A DNA stretch of 64,000 nucleotides from Filosporella fistucella (Eukaryota > Ascomycota > Leotiomycetes > Helotiales), in NCBI GenBank assembly GCA_030077755.1, contig JAQJZZ010000008.1, positions 806,001-870,000 of the forward strand. The letters run 5' to 3'. Positions 1 to 10,285 of this stretch are shown here, piece by piece. The notes beneath the pieces were generated by a model that was not told the origin of the DNA, did no database searches, and was given only the letters and a program-made list of their open reading frames with translations. Made by a program: the position numbers and the translations under genes. The first letter of the stretch is position 1; each line of letters starts with the position of its first letter.

Positions 1-781
1 CTCGAATCCATTTCTGTTGCCATGGCGAGGATGGAGAGTAAAAGAAAAGGATTGTCACGCCTGATGATATCCAGTGTTATCTGCTGATCGATGACAATGA
101 AAGGGAACCCAGAAACACGACTTCGAAATAAATCCAAGCATTGCTGGCCCTGGTCAAATGATATCACTCCTCGACCGATAGCGTCATTAATGCCAACGTG
201 GCCTGGTAACGAATGCACTGGCAAACTTGATATTGATGATAAAGGATTCTTGTTTGACTGCAGCGCTGAATCTTCTGGACTGGTCGAGGAATAAGTCACT
301 GCCAACTTTCCTATGTCTGATGGAGATGCGACAGAGGATTGCTCAGACCAGTGGCCACGAGAGAGCATAGCTAAAATGCCATCAATTTCATGCAGACGAT
401 GTTCGACCTTTTCCACACGACTGTTCAGTGTTCAGCTTCTGAGTTTGGCGAAGTAAATAGATGGTACATTACGTTGGAAATGGCTTCTTCGTCTTCTTGG
501 CTCGGGCTTTAGTTTCCATGAAAATACATTCCTGCCCATGGATGATGCACCTGTCACGAAAATCCAAATAGTGAGTATGAGGGTCTAATGTGAGAGAAGT
601 TGCAGCGCAGTACAGTGCAATATTGAAAAAGAGGTTCGACAAACTTTTGACATTGCGCCGGATCCTCGATGCTTGGGTAACATCGACTCTTAGAGGCACG
701 ACATGCTTCACAGGAACGCCTCAGCTGTGGTGTGTTTGTAGCTGGGGCTGGAACAGGCTTCTGGAATTGCAGGAACTCCAT
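1..781 (-). CDS. Zn(II)2Cys6 transcription factor, N-terminal part (3' end beyond window)
   Basis: Probable nuclear DNA-binding regulator, open to the left edge. The model is complement of 1..420, 473..550 and 645..781, starting at the ATG at 781. Splicing out a GTTTGT..CAG intron (551-644) restores the zinc cluster: Cys24-x2-Cys27-x6-Cys34-x9-Cys44-x2-Cys47-x6-Cys54, followed by a Lys/Arg-rich stretch. A second intron (421-472, GTAATG..CAG) leads into a short heptad-like linker and then the start of a fungal regulatory domain (FPFIVI ... NPFLLLSILAMATEM). About 211 residues are visible. It is divergent from the MFS pump at 1192 and may control it; that is inference from position only. Confidence 0.85.
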
Positions 782-1191
782 CGCATAAGGCGTTACGGAG
801 CGGAGGTAAAGATTCGAAAATGACTCCCGATTGACTCCGCCCGTCTATGGAGAGTAGGAGGTTCGGTCTTTGACAAGACGTGGAATTGATTGTTCGATTG
901 ATGTCTTGTTGGGAGCTAAGCCCTTTCTGGCAGAATCCGGACTCCTCGCTTACGTGCTGAACTCCCCGAAACTCCTCGCTTAATCATCCTTTTTGGGAGT
1001 CTCCTGAGGTGTTTATGGTCTCCACTACTAAGAGTAGATCAGGGATCTATTTCATTGCGACTCTGACGCTCATATATGTAGAGATATCCTCATACATTCT
1101 TCAATCTCAAGACGCAAGCTTCTTCTGCAACTTGATTGATTTCGCTATTCTTTTTTTCATCCACGTCCCTTTTCCCAAACATTACCTAGCT
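782..1191. promoter_or_regulatory. Divergent promoter between regulator and MFS pump
   Basis: About 410 bp separates the two start codons. It contains a near-repeated phrase, ACTCCTCGCTTA, at about 941-952 and 970-981, which could be a paired regulator site. An in-frame ATG at 1009 extends the pump frame upstream by 61 codons. That extension is hydrophobic and atypical for the family, so the start at 1192 is preferred. Confidence 0.5.
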
Positions 1192-3241
1192 ATGACATCC
1201 ATATGGAAGAAGTTTACGGGGAGGAGCTCTCGCGATTCCAAGACAGCTGAAGTAAATGACAAACAAGAGCAAGATAGTGCTACCGGAGTTGATGCAAATC
1301 TGGCCATCATGAAAGATTCTGGGCACGAAAACTCTCCTATACAAGCAGCAAAAAGTGAAGTGACAGGAGAACGAGAAGAGCCCGTTGAATTTGATCCAAC
1401 CGCTGGTTACGTGACGGGCATGACCCTTTTTTCGATTGTTATTGGTATCACCCTGGCCGTTCTTTGCGTTGCGTTGGTATGTTACCCTTTTCTGATTGAC
1501 CTTCATTACCAAATAGCTAGCTAACTTTTGACAGGACAATGCAATCCTGGCCACTGTTTGTACCTCCCAGGAGTTTTTCATGAGGCTCGATTTAATCTAT
1601 GATCTTAGGCCATACCAACGATCACCACTGAACTTGACTCACTCGACGACGTTGGGTGGTATGGCTCCTCATTCTTGATTGCGATGTAAGTTGAGACTTT
1701 ACCTAGAATGCCCTCCTGTGCTTATACCACCTCCAGATGCGCGTTACAACCAATCTCTGGCAAAATCTTCAAATACTTTTCTCAAAAATGGGCATTCATG
1801 TGGTTTGTTTCTATGTTTGAGCTTGGGAGCTTGATCTGCGCAGTGTCACAGAACTCTCCTACGTTGATCATTGGACGTGCCGTGGCTGGATTGGGAGCCG
1901 CCGGCATATTTTCAGGCGCTCTCACTATTGTTGCAGCAACTATTCCTCTCGTTAAGCGTCCAGTATATATTGGAGTTGTTGGTTCTGTAATGACAATCTC
2001 GAACATTCTCGGCCCGATTCTAGGTGGTGCTCTCACCCAGCATGCTAGTTGGAGATGGTGTAAGTTCATTGAATCTTATTATCACTTAGCTAATGCCAAT
2101 AGGTTTTTGGATCAACTTGCCTTGCGGTGGCGTTACACTAATTGTGTTGTTCTTTTGCTTCCACCCTGTACCCCGCGCCACCGATGGCGTACATTTGAAG
2201 GAGAAGCTGAAGCAGCTGGATCTTTTCGGGCTCGTCATGTTTATCCCTGCGATGATCATGTTACTTCTGGCCATTCAATGGGGAGGCTCAAAGTATGCTT
2301 GGAAATCTGGCACCATCATCGGATTACTGGTTGGTGCCGTTGGCGCTATCGTTTTGTTCGGTCTGTGGGAACATTCGCAAGGAGAGAGAGCCGGAATTCC
2401 ACCTCGAGTTGCGACTCAGAGAAGTGTAGTTTTTGCCTCTCTCGTAATTTTCCTGCTCTTCGGCTCACTTAATGTCGGATTATACTTTCTTCCCATTTGG
2501 TTCCAGGTCGTTCTCGGTGTCGATCCCACAAGTTCAGGAATCCATTTGATCCCCTCTGTCCTGGCAAGCTTTTTTACTGGGCCAGTTGTGGGCCTTCTGA
2601 GTAGGTGTCATCAGTTGAGGCAGCATTTGCGATTGCTCACAGTCTACAGTCACCAAAATAGGATGGTATAATCCATTCTTCTTCATCGGCGGACTATTTC
2701 TAGCCATTGGTGCCGGGCTCTTTTCAACCTTCACAGTTCATAGTGGACAAGCCGAGTGGATCGGCTATCAAGTTCTGTTTGGTGCCGGTGCTGGAATTGG
2801 CATGCAAGTTGTAAGTTGCTCCCATGGACGTGATAATCAAACATCCATTAACTTGGCCTTGTGTAGGGTATTGTTGCCATTATGGCTGCACTTCCACCCA
2901 ACGATGTCTCGATCGGAACGGCAGCTCTGTTCTTTTCTCAATTTCTCGGAGGTTCCATATTCATCTGCATCGCCAACTCTGTGTTTGGACACCAGCTTAT
3001 TAAGAAACTTATATTCTATGTTCCTGGCATTAATCCTCAGATGATTATTACTGCCGGGGCTGCTGGCGTGAGGAAAGTGGTCAGTGGAGGAGATCTTGTT
3101 GGCGTTGTCGCTGCTTACAATGATGCTTTAAAAGGCACGTTCATGGTCAGTGGAATTGGAGCCGCTATTGCTGTAATAGCTGCGTTGGGTGTCGAGTGGA
3201 AGAATGTCAGAGGAAGGTCAATGATGCCTACTGTAGAATAG
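1192..3241 (+). CDS. MFS drug/toxin efflux transporter, DHA2 (14-TM) type
   Basis: Plasma-membrane proton-coupled export pump of the fungal toxin/multidrug type. The model joins 1192..1476, 1535..1555, 1609..1685, 1737..2059, 2103..2600, 2650..2810 and 2867..3241, giving 579 aa. Every junction keeps the frame. The N-terminal 80 residues are hydrophilic and Glu/Lys-rich. Family signatures follow in order: DSLDDVGWYGSSF in TM2, GRAVAGLGAAGIFSG (motif of TM4), GPILGGALTQHASWRW then CFWINLPCGG across the TM5-TM6 junction (typical antiporter motif C region), and PTSSGIHLIPSV. The C-terminal loop ends with VEWKNVRG. It is divergent from a zinc-cluster regulator and convergent with a second MFS gene. 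The substrate cannot be read from the sequence. Confidence 0.9.
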
Positions 3242-3542
3242 ACCGCTGTAGTTACACACTCTTTTTTTCTTTGAAAGGCGTCTTCATCATAGATGTAAGA
3301 AGCATCGATGGCATTGGTGGGGATTTAATCGGAGGATAGTACTCTTAAGAATTGGTCCCTTCAAGATGTCATCTTATGGCTACCAATATAGAGTGGTATA
3401 CTATGTTCTAGGACTGCTCTTGAATGAATGCTTCCATGGTCGAATTGAGACCTGCTTCTCATTAATCATGAGCAGGAGGACTTGAAATATCCAAAACAGC
3501 AAAAAAATGTTTCTTCCGACTCATTCTCTCCCACATATCAGA
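3242..3542. other. Convergent 3' intergenic
   Basis: Short space between two tail-to-tail MFS genes. It must carry both 3' ends. I see no conserved signal beyond a T-rich run near 3262-3271. Confidence 0.4.
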
Positions 3543-5259
3543 TTACACCACAGTCGGGTGTGTTTCTTCAGGGACTTCCATATTAAACCATTTCTGGCCC
3601 ATCCTCCTCAACGAAGGTCCTGCAAAATACATCGGGATCCCAATCAAGGACAAAGCAGCACATATCCCACCTTCAATATTCATAGCTCCATCGTACCCAA
3701 CCGCCTTGATGGAGGGCAATACAGCATACGCCAACGCGAAAGAAATCAACCCGCGACCAGCACAGATAACCACGAGCAGAGACGCGGATCTCGAACCTGG
3801 AAAACTTTCAATCGCATATGTGATTCCTACAATATTCGCACCCAGGAAGCCAAAGAAAATGGCATTATATGAAACAGCGATGGATGCCCAGCTCCACTTG
3901 TCTGTGTGCTGAGCTGCCTGGCCGTAAATAATAGCTGACACAACACCCACAATTGCAGGAAGGAATAGCGGAATAAGCCTATATTCTGGCTTGAAGATTC
4001 CTCTGTTTCGCTTGCTCATAAGCTTGATGATGAAATCGGTTCCGTATCCTAGGGCAGGAAGGAAGATGAGGCACACGAAGATCTGTGAGCCTTGGATGAA
4101 ACCAAGATTGGTGAAGGCGACGCTGTAGGGTGATGGGATTAGAACGCCTGCGAAGGTACCGGCTGCGAAAATGTATAGGCCGAGGAATGCTCCGTTGAGT
4201 ATAAGCAGCCAGAGGATTGAGGGGAGACAGAGTCCTTGTACGACATGTTTGTAAAAAGCAGGGATATTATGCCATTCTTTCGTAAAGCTGAAGCTGAGAA
4301 TTCTCAAGTCATGACGCCAAGTACGAGCACCGAAACGCTCAGGTTCAAGCACATGATTCGCCGTTGTCGTGACTCGTATCACCTTATGGTTCTTCGCACC
4401 TTCTTCAACAAACCCCGCTTCATTGAAGTCGAGATGAACAGCACCGCTCGAGGCATCAGATGGGCGATCAAATTTAGTCTCTGTAAGGAGGAAAATACTC
4501 AATAACAGAACAGCAGAATTAAGTATTGTGAATACTCCATACCACCAGCGCCACCCCTTCGCACTAACAAGATATTGAGTAGCGATGAAGAAGGCCCCGA
4601 TAGCCACGTTCTGGATGAATATGAACCAAGACAATTTCTTTCCCCGCTCGTGCAGGAAGAAAATCTCCTGCACGATCATCGGCGAAAGAGCCTCACTCTG
4701 CCCTGCGGCGAGAGACATAATGTCTCGTGCTGCGATATGGCTAGTAAGGCTCTTCGATACTGCACACCAAAGTCCTGAGAGAACTAGGATGAGCAGCGTG
4801 GCTAGGAAGACCGGACGGCGACCGATCGTGAGTGCGAATGGCATACTGATCAGATTTCCGAGACCCATGAAAAGTGTGGGATAGGTGACTAGGTCGTTGA
4901 CTCGGGATTCTTCTCCGGGGTATGACTGCTGCACAACAGGGAGGATAGCACCCATTCCTGATGCTTGCATAGCTGCTGTAGAACTGTATGCTGCGACCAG
5001 AATCAAGATTGCCCATTTTCTCCAGCTTGGAAGATTCAAGGGATCTGCTAATAGTCAGTGCAGTGCTTTAAAATTCCATCGGGTGGATAAGTTCTAATTG
5101 GGACATACCTTTGGGATCTGGAGATGGTGTTGGGACAAGAACGATATGGCCTGCATGGAACAACTGGACATCACCAGCGAGGTCCTTAGTATCGGTGGTG
5201 GACGACAAGCTAGTGATTGTGTCTTCGACATGTTGCGAGGTCTCTCCAGACTTCTCCAT
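3543..5259 (-). CDS. MFS transporter, DHA1-like (HOL1/synaptic-vesicle-like clade)
   Basis: Membrane transporter of 550 aa encoded by complement of 3543..5044 and 5109..5259. The first exon gives a hydrophilic N-terminus ending in HIVLVPTPSPDPK. Removing the 64-nt intron (GTATGT..CAG) joins this to DPLNLPSWRKWAIL, the classic entry into TM1 for this clade. Around 12 hydrophobic segments follow, with GLGNLISMPFALTIGRRPVF (motif A loop 2-3) and a long central loop rich in charged residues. The last segments include GICAALSLIGIPMYFAGPSLRR. Its promoter is shared with the CocE-type hydrolase at 6116. The substrate is unknown; clade members carry polyols, amines, ions or toxins. Confidence 0.87.
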
Positions 5260-6115
5260 CTTGACAATTTGGCATGAAATTTGAACTTCGAAGTATCAAA
5301 AGATGATGATAGACTCAAATAAAACTGGGGAGACGAGATGATATAGAAGGGTACAAGACTGATCGTGACATATTCTTAGAAGAAATTTACGAGACCTCCA
5401 CGTTCCGAGATCCGGATGAGGGGGCACGACAAAAAAACCTTTAGTTGATTCGATGCTTTACTCTTTGGTAGTAATATGATTGAATGTTGATTTCAAAAAA
5501 ATCTGAATGGCGGGGCCCCAGATTCGACACTCAGATATTGTGCAGGTCCATACCAGAATGCGGAGTCCACAACCTTGAAAAGAAACTAAGTGGGTAGGAC
5601 TAGTACTAGACTCACTGGTATTACGCCTCATATTACTCCTGATGGGTGAGGTAGAATCTGACAACCCTGTTGGATTGTACCTGGAATTAGCTAGGTAAAT
5701 CCGGCTCGGCTTAGTAGCTCGGTGCTAGTGTTTCTGCACTGCCCACCTTCGGATCTTTGTTCCACATCACTCCTACACCTAGTACTGCCATCAACCATAG
5801 CGACGGGAGTTCTCGTTGCGATCAAATTTCTATGACGAGTCAGTTCTTGAACTAAAATATGTTTCAAATGCCGAAATATCACAATTCGGTCTCGCAATTC
5901 ATGAAATGTATCTCTACTTTACCCCACCCCCTCCTTTTCCCCCACTTACCTACAACTCCGAGAACGATACAGTACTGCAGCTCGTTGCGCCGGGGTTGAA
6001 ATTCATAAAAATTCTGAGACTTTCAACAGTGAGTTATTTTAATCATATGTGACACAACAACTCATTTAGATTTGTATCTACTGTTCTTTCCAGAATTTCC
6101 TCACCACCAACCAAA
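5260..6115. promoter_or_regulatory. Divergent promoter between MFS transporter and CocE hydrolase
   Basis: An 856-bp gap between two start codons. It contains C/T-rich tracts (around 5925-5945) just upstream of the hydrolase, a common fungal core-promoter feature. Short reading frames here look like chance and have no family resemblance. Confidence 0.45.
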
Positions 6116-7864
6116 ATGAAGTTTGACGTTGACATTCCAGTCGAGGAACTACAATTCCCCAAACCCGGTGAAAATGGGCATCAACCTCTCAATCCACGGA
6201 CGGAGATACTCCCCAAAGGCTGGAATGGTCATAATTCAAAATCACTCACCTGCGATATCTTAGTTGATCATGACATTTGTGTCACAATGAGAGACGGCGT
6301 GAAACTGTACGCAGATGTATATCGACCCACTACGTCCGAAAAAGTTCCAGCGATCATCTGTTGGAGCCCGTTTGGCAAGAAATTCAACGGCATTGAATCT
6401 TTGAAGCTCATGACACCTTGGAATCTCGGAATCCCAGATGGAACGCTGAGTGGGCTTGAAAAGTTTGAAGGGCCTGATCCGGCCGATTGGATTCCCAGGG
6501 GATATGCCATTGTCAACGTCGATAGTAGGGGAGCTTTCAATTCTGAGGGTATCATGGCAATAATGGGTACACAGGAGGCGGAAGATGGATATGACTTCAT
6601 TGAAGCAATTGCAAAACATTCTTGGTGTACTGGAGACGTCGGTTTAGCGGGAAACTCCCACTTAGCCATTGTGCAATGGTTCATTGCTGCTCTCAAACCT
6701 CCTTCTCTCAAAGCTATTGCTCCTTGGGAAGGCTGCGGCGATCTGTATCGAGAACAGTTTGCTCGTGGAGGGATATACGGAGGTGATCTTTTTGATCATC
6801 TTATAGTCAAGTATATGCTTAAGGGCCGTAATGGTATGGAGAGTTTTCGCCAGATGTTCGAGGGAAACCCACTTGCGAATAGTTGGTGGAATGACAAGAG
6901 ACCGCAAATGAGCAAGATTGATATCCCGACCTATATCACTGGTACATGGACAAACACCATGCATGGCATGGGAGCAATTCGTGGATGGCTGGAGGTAGCT
7001 ACTGAGAACAAGTGGTTGAGATGGCATCCTTATCAAGAATGGTATGATATTTGGGGTGTGCAGCAATCCAAAGACGAGCTGCTGGATTTCTTTGATCACT
7101 TTCTCAAAGGGATAGAGAATGGTTGGAAAAGCACTCCCAAAGTCAGAATGGCCCTTCTTCGATTTGGCATAAAAGAACCCATTGCCAACATTGTCGAAGA
7201 CAATTTTCCTCCCTCTCGCACTGGGTATCGAAATATGTATCTCAATCCCAATAACCAACTCAGCACCATCAAACCCGCGGCATCAGGAGTCCTGTCCTAT
7301 AATTCCGAAGACCCACAAGACCTCATTTCATTTACGCACACATTTACGGAAACAACACGCATAATGGGTATTCCCAAAGCTGTTCTCTACATGTCCTGCG
7401 ATGCGTATGATGACATGGACGTCTTCCTTGTTCTTACCAAACTCTCCGCCTCAGGCGAACAAATGTATAATCTCAATATTCCATGGAAAGATCTCCCTGT
7501 ATCTTCGCCCGAAGAGATCCCAGCCGATAAACGTACTGAAGTAATCCTCTATAAGGGACCTACGGGCCAATTGCGTGCCTCCCATCGTGCTGTTGACTGG
7601 CAAAAGTCTATGCATGCAAATTGGCCTTATCATCCTCACGAGAAGCTGGAAAAAGTGACGCCTGGAGAAGTGGTCAGATTGGAAATCGGTATTTGGGCAA
7701 CAGGTATTGAGTACCAGGCTGGTGAGAGCATTTCTTTGGAAATTAGTGGCAGGTTTAGGGGAATATCGAATTTTGGGACAGATGAGCATGTAGTGAATAA
7801 AGGAAGACATGTTGTGCATTTCGGGGGAGAGTATGGAAGCCATGTTATTTTGCCTTTCGTGTAG
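6116..7864 (+). CDS. CocE/NonD family serine hydrolase (X-Pro dipeptidyl-peptidase S15-like)
   Basis: Single-exon protein of 582 aa. It has the alpha/beta-hydrolase core and the C-terminal jelly-roll-like domain of the CocE/NonD family, which includes cocaine esterase, glutaryl acylases and X-Pro peptidases. Seen: the N-terminal strand MRDGVKLYADVYRP, the aromatic-rich PADWIPRGYAIVNVDSRG, and the nucleophile elbow GLAGNSHLAIVQW with Ser181. A DxxxxxF..H region follows near residues 320-340 (DELLDFFDHFLKG). The C-terminal part ends with SISLEISGRFRGISNF and HVVNKGRHVVHFGG, as in the family's xaa-Pro C-terminal domain. There is no signal peptide, so it is probably cytosolic. The natural ester or amide substrate is not known. 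It shares a promoter with the MFS gene to its left. Confidence 0.9.
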   Translation: MKFDVDIPVEELQFPKPGENGHQPLNPRTEILPKGWNGHNSKSLTCDILVDHDICVTMRDGVKLYADVYRPTTSEKVPAIICWSPFGKKFNGIESLKLMTPWNLGIPDGTLSGLEKFEGPDPADWIPRGYAIVNVDSRGAFNSEGIMAIMGTQEAEDGYDFIEAIAKHSWCTGDVGLAGNSHLAIVQWFIAALKPPSLKAIAPWEGCGDLYREQFARGGIYGGDLFDHLIVKYMLKGRNGMESFRQMFEGNPLANSWWNDKRPQMSKIDIPTYITGTWTNTMHGMGAIRGWLEVATENKWLRWHPYQEWYDIWGVQQSKDELLDFFDHFLKGIENGWKSTPKVRMALLRFGIKEPIANIVEDNFPPSRTGYRNMYLNPNNQLSTIKPAASGVLSYNSEDPQDLISFTHTFTETTRIMGIPKAVLYMSCDAYDDMDVFLVLTKLSASGEQMYNLNIPWKDLPVSSPEEIPADKRTEVILYKGPTGQLRASHRAVDWQKSMHANWPYHPHEKLEKVTPGEVVRLEIGIWATGIEYQAGESISLEISGRFRGISNFGTDEHVVNKGRHVVHFGGEYGSHVILPFV

Positions 7865-8708
7865 ATAGTGTACTCAATTGATACATTAGATATGTCATCA
7901 CTCCGTCATGAATTTCTTCGTCTTTCAAGATCTCGGTCTGATGAAAGCATGTCCTGCTCTAAATGTACAAATACTTTCGAGCTTCACTAATCTGCCATGT
8001 CATCATATATCAAGGCCAGAGGCCAATTTCCATCTTATAGCAGGCTTGTATTTTGATACTGATCATAGACCTCTGACTAGTTGACTCGTCCCCGGGGCTT
8101 TAACTTCAAGCCATCGGACTCAGTATTCCTTCCAAGACTCGCAGATTATACCAATGCCTGTCGCTAAGAAGAAATACACAATACATGTACGCCACCCCCC
8201 TCCACTTTCCTCTCCCCACACAAGACAATACCACTTCGGATTCAAGGGTCCATAGTTGAACAGTTTCCTCCTTCATTCTCATGCATATATTCTTCGGAAT
8301 ACTAGTCAACGTCGTAGTTACTCCAAAGTGAAACATTTCGCGGTTCACTAGCTCATCCGCTCGGTTCGGTTCGGTTCGGTTCATTAGTATTGATGCTCTT
8401 CAATCCACATTTCAAAGGGTTTAGTGCGGGGTTTAGATTACGGAAGCTTCATGAATAGCACAGCTGGGTGGAGGTCCGGAGATAAGATACTATGGAGGGC
8501 AGTGGGCAGGACCCGGATTCGGGGCAGGTATGTAGGGTCGGTTGGTGAAGATAGCGACAGGGATGAAATGGAACTAAATAGTTGTTTACGTTCTTATTTA
8601 TTGCCCTGCCATTTCTCGTACAAAAATGAGATTGAAGACATCAGGACAGGCGTATTCTTTCGCATATATAACTTGCTATCAACCCAAAAGTTCAAGCACG
8701 AAAGCAAA
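7865..8708. other. Intergenic with promoter of the PhyH gene
   Basis: An 844-bp space between two same-strand genes. It holds the pentamer array listed separately and the promoter of the dioxygenase. A weak TATA-like CATATATAAC lies near 8663, about 45 bp before the ATG. No coding potential is recognised. Confidence 0.4.
8361..8382. repeat. Tandem TCGGT pentamer, about 4.4 copies
   Basis: Perfect microsatellite-like repetition of TCGGT about 330 bp upstream of the dioxygenase start. Confidence 0.85.
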
Positions 8709-9858
8709 ATGGCGACTACCACGCAAAATATCTCAAATGTTTCTGTCACGGAATCTATCCCCGCAGGCCGACTTTTCCTGAACGCAGCTGCATCTTACGG
8801 CGATTTCAGAGATGATCTCCTCCGTGACGGTTTCGCTGTCGTGAAAGGCGCTATCCCTAAAGCCAAAGCCGGGGAGTACGTAGAAGAGATGTATCAATGG
8901 CTCGAGAATTTGTCAGTTTCCTATTTACATTCACACACTCTCACAGCACATTACTAACTTGCCTAGCGGTCTCGGTTTCAAGCGCGACGACCCATCCACT
9001 TTCAACGAAGACCATATGCCCGTTATTACCGAGAAAGGCATGTGTCTCGGCTACGGCATCGCTCACGAGAAATTCACCTGGGGCATTCGTAGCGAGCCTG
9101 GAGTCGTAGGCGCTTTTGAGAAGGTGTATGATACGGAAGATCTGATTGTGTCCTTTGATTGTGTCAATTTTTCGTTTCCAGGACGTACGGATTTGAAGCC
9201 TAACAAGGCATGGCCGCATCAGGATCAGGATCCGTTGAAGCCAGGATTTAGATGTTTGCAAGGACTCGTGAATCTGTTGCCGAATGGACCGGATGATGGT
9301 GGGTTGATCGTGTGTAAAGGTGGACATGCAGTCAGTGAGGAGTTCCATGAGCATTTCAAGAACGAGGAGGATAAGATATGGGCGTGGTGAGTCATTCTTT
9401 TTGTGAAGAGAGTCAACCTAGCAGGCATGAGCTGATAATTGTATCTCAGGACCAAAGAGTGGTACGGCATTACAGACTCAGGCATGAAATGGCTCGCAGA
9501 CAAAGGGGTCAAATGGGAGAAAGTTTGCGCAGAGCCAGGCGACCTCATCGTCTGGGATTCCCGTACTCCTCACTACAATCTACCTCCCACTTCCCAGAAC
9601 CCACGGTTTGCTTCATACACTTGTTTCATGCCTGTTGCAGATGCCACACAGGAAGATCTCATTCGCAAGAAAGCGGCTTTTGAGAATTGCCAGAGTACTA
9701 CACATTGGCCAAATGCTATGCATGCTGGCGGCATCCCCGTCATTAGGAATGGAGAGCCATGCCCATATAATACAGGTGTACCGAAGAGTGGGAAGCCTGT
9801 GTTGGAGGAGAGAGCGTTCAGACTGACTGGAATTCCGTACATCAAGTCAACTATGTAG
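8709..9858 (+). CDS. PhyH-family Fe(II)/2-oxoglutarate dioxygenase
   Basis: Non-haem iron oxygenase related to phytanoyl-CoA hydroxylase, 343 aa, from exons 8709..8911, 8967..9386 and 9450..9858. Both junctions restore the frame (ENFGLGFKR and IWAWTKEWYG). The iron-binding facial triad is visible as His152-x-Asp154 in AWPHQDQDP and His249 in DSRTPHYN. Arg260 is placed to bind 2-oxoglutarate. The family usually runs 280-350 aa, so this looks complete. No targeting peptide is evident. Many fungal members hydroxylate secondary metabolites or small acids. Its position beside two pumps, a hydrolase and regulators fits a role in modifying an imported or exported compound, but the substrate is unknown. 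Confidence 0.9.
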
Positions 9859-10285
9859 GGATCGAGTAGAGGCGGTGTAGCATTAGCAGAAATACACGCG
9901 GTTGTTGTACTTGAAAACAAAATTAGATTTTCACTGAACCATACCTATCTGCTCAAGTCTCAACTGCGCCTGCCAAAGTGTGAAAATACTAGAAGGCTAA
10001 CGGAGTTGGAGAGATCGCGAGACGCCAGTCAGCCATTGTATGTTAATTCGCAGCCTTTTGTCTAGAGTTTCTCGAACACTTCCGCAGGTTTAAGAGCTCT
10101 CAAAAATGGGTTCCCATAATTCAGATGCTGTCAATCGCCGTAAATCCGAATCAATTTGTTGGTAGGTCTAAAGACATTGCCAGTAAACTCCAATCGATTG
10201 GTTCTGTCTCTAGAACCTCTCCAAACATCCCAGCCTCCAGATCCCATATCACGTTCCACTCATTCGGAGGAGCAGCCCAGTTCTG
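9859..10285. other. Convergent intergenic region
   Basis: Carries the 3' ends of the dioxygenase and the second regulator. No further gene is seen. Confidence 0.4.

Noticed and set aside
1009..1191. N-terminal extension of the DHA2 pump from an upstream ATG
   Set aside because: The extra 61 residues are hydrophobic and unlike family N-termini; the start at 1192 fits better.
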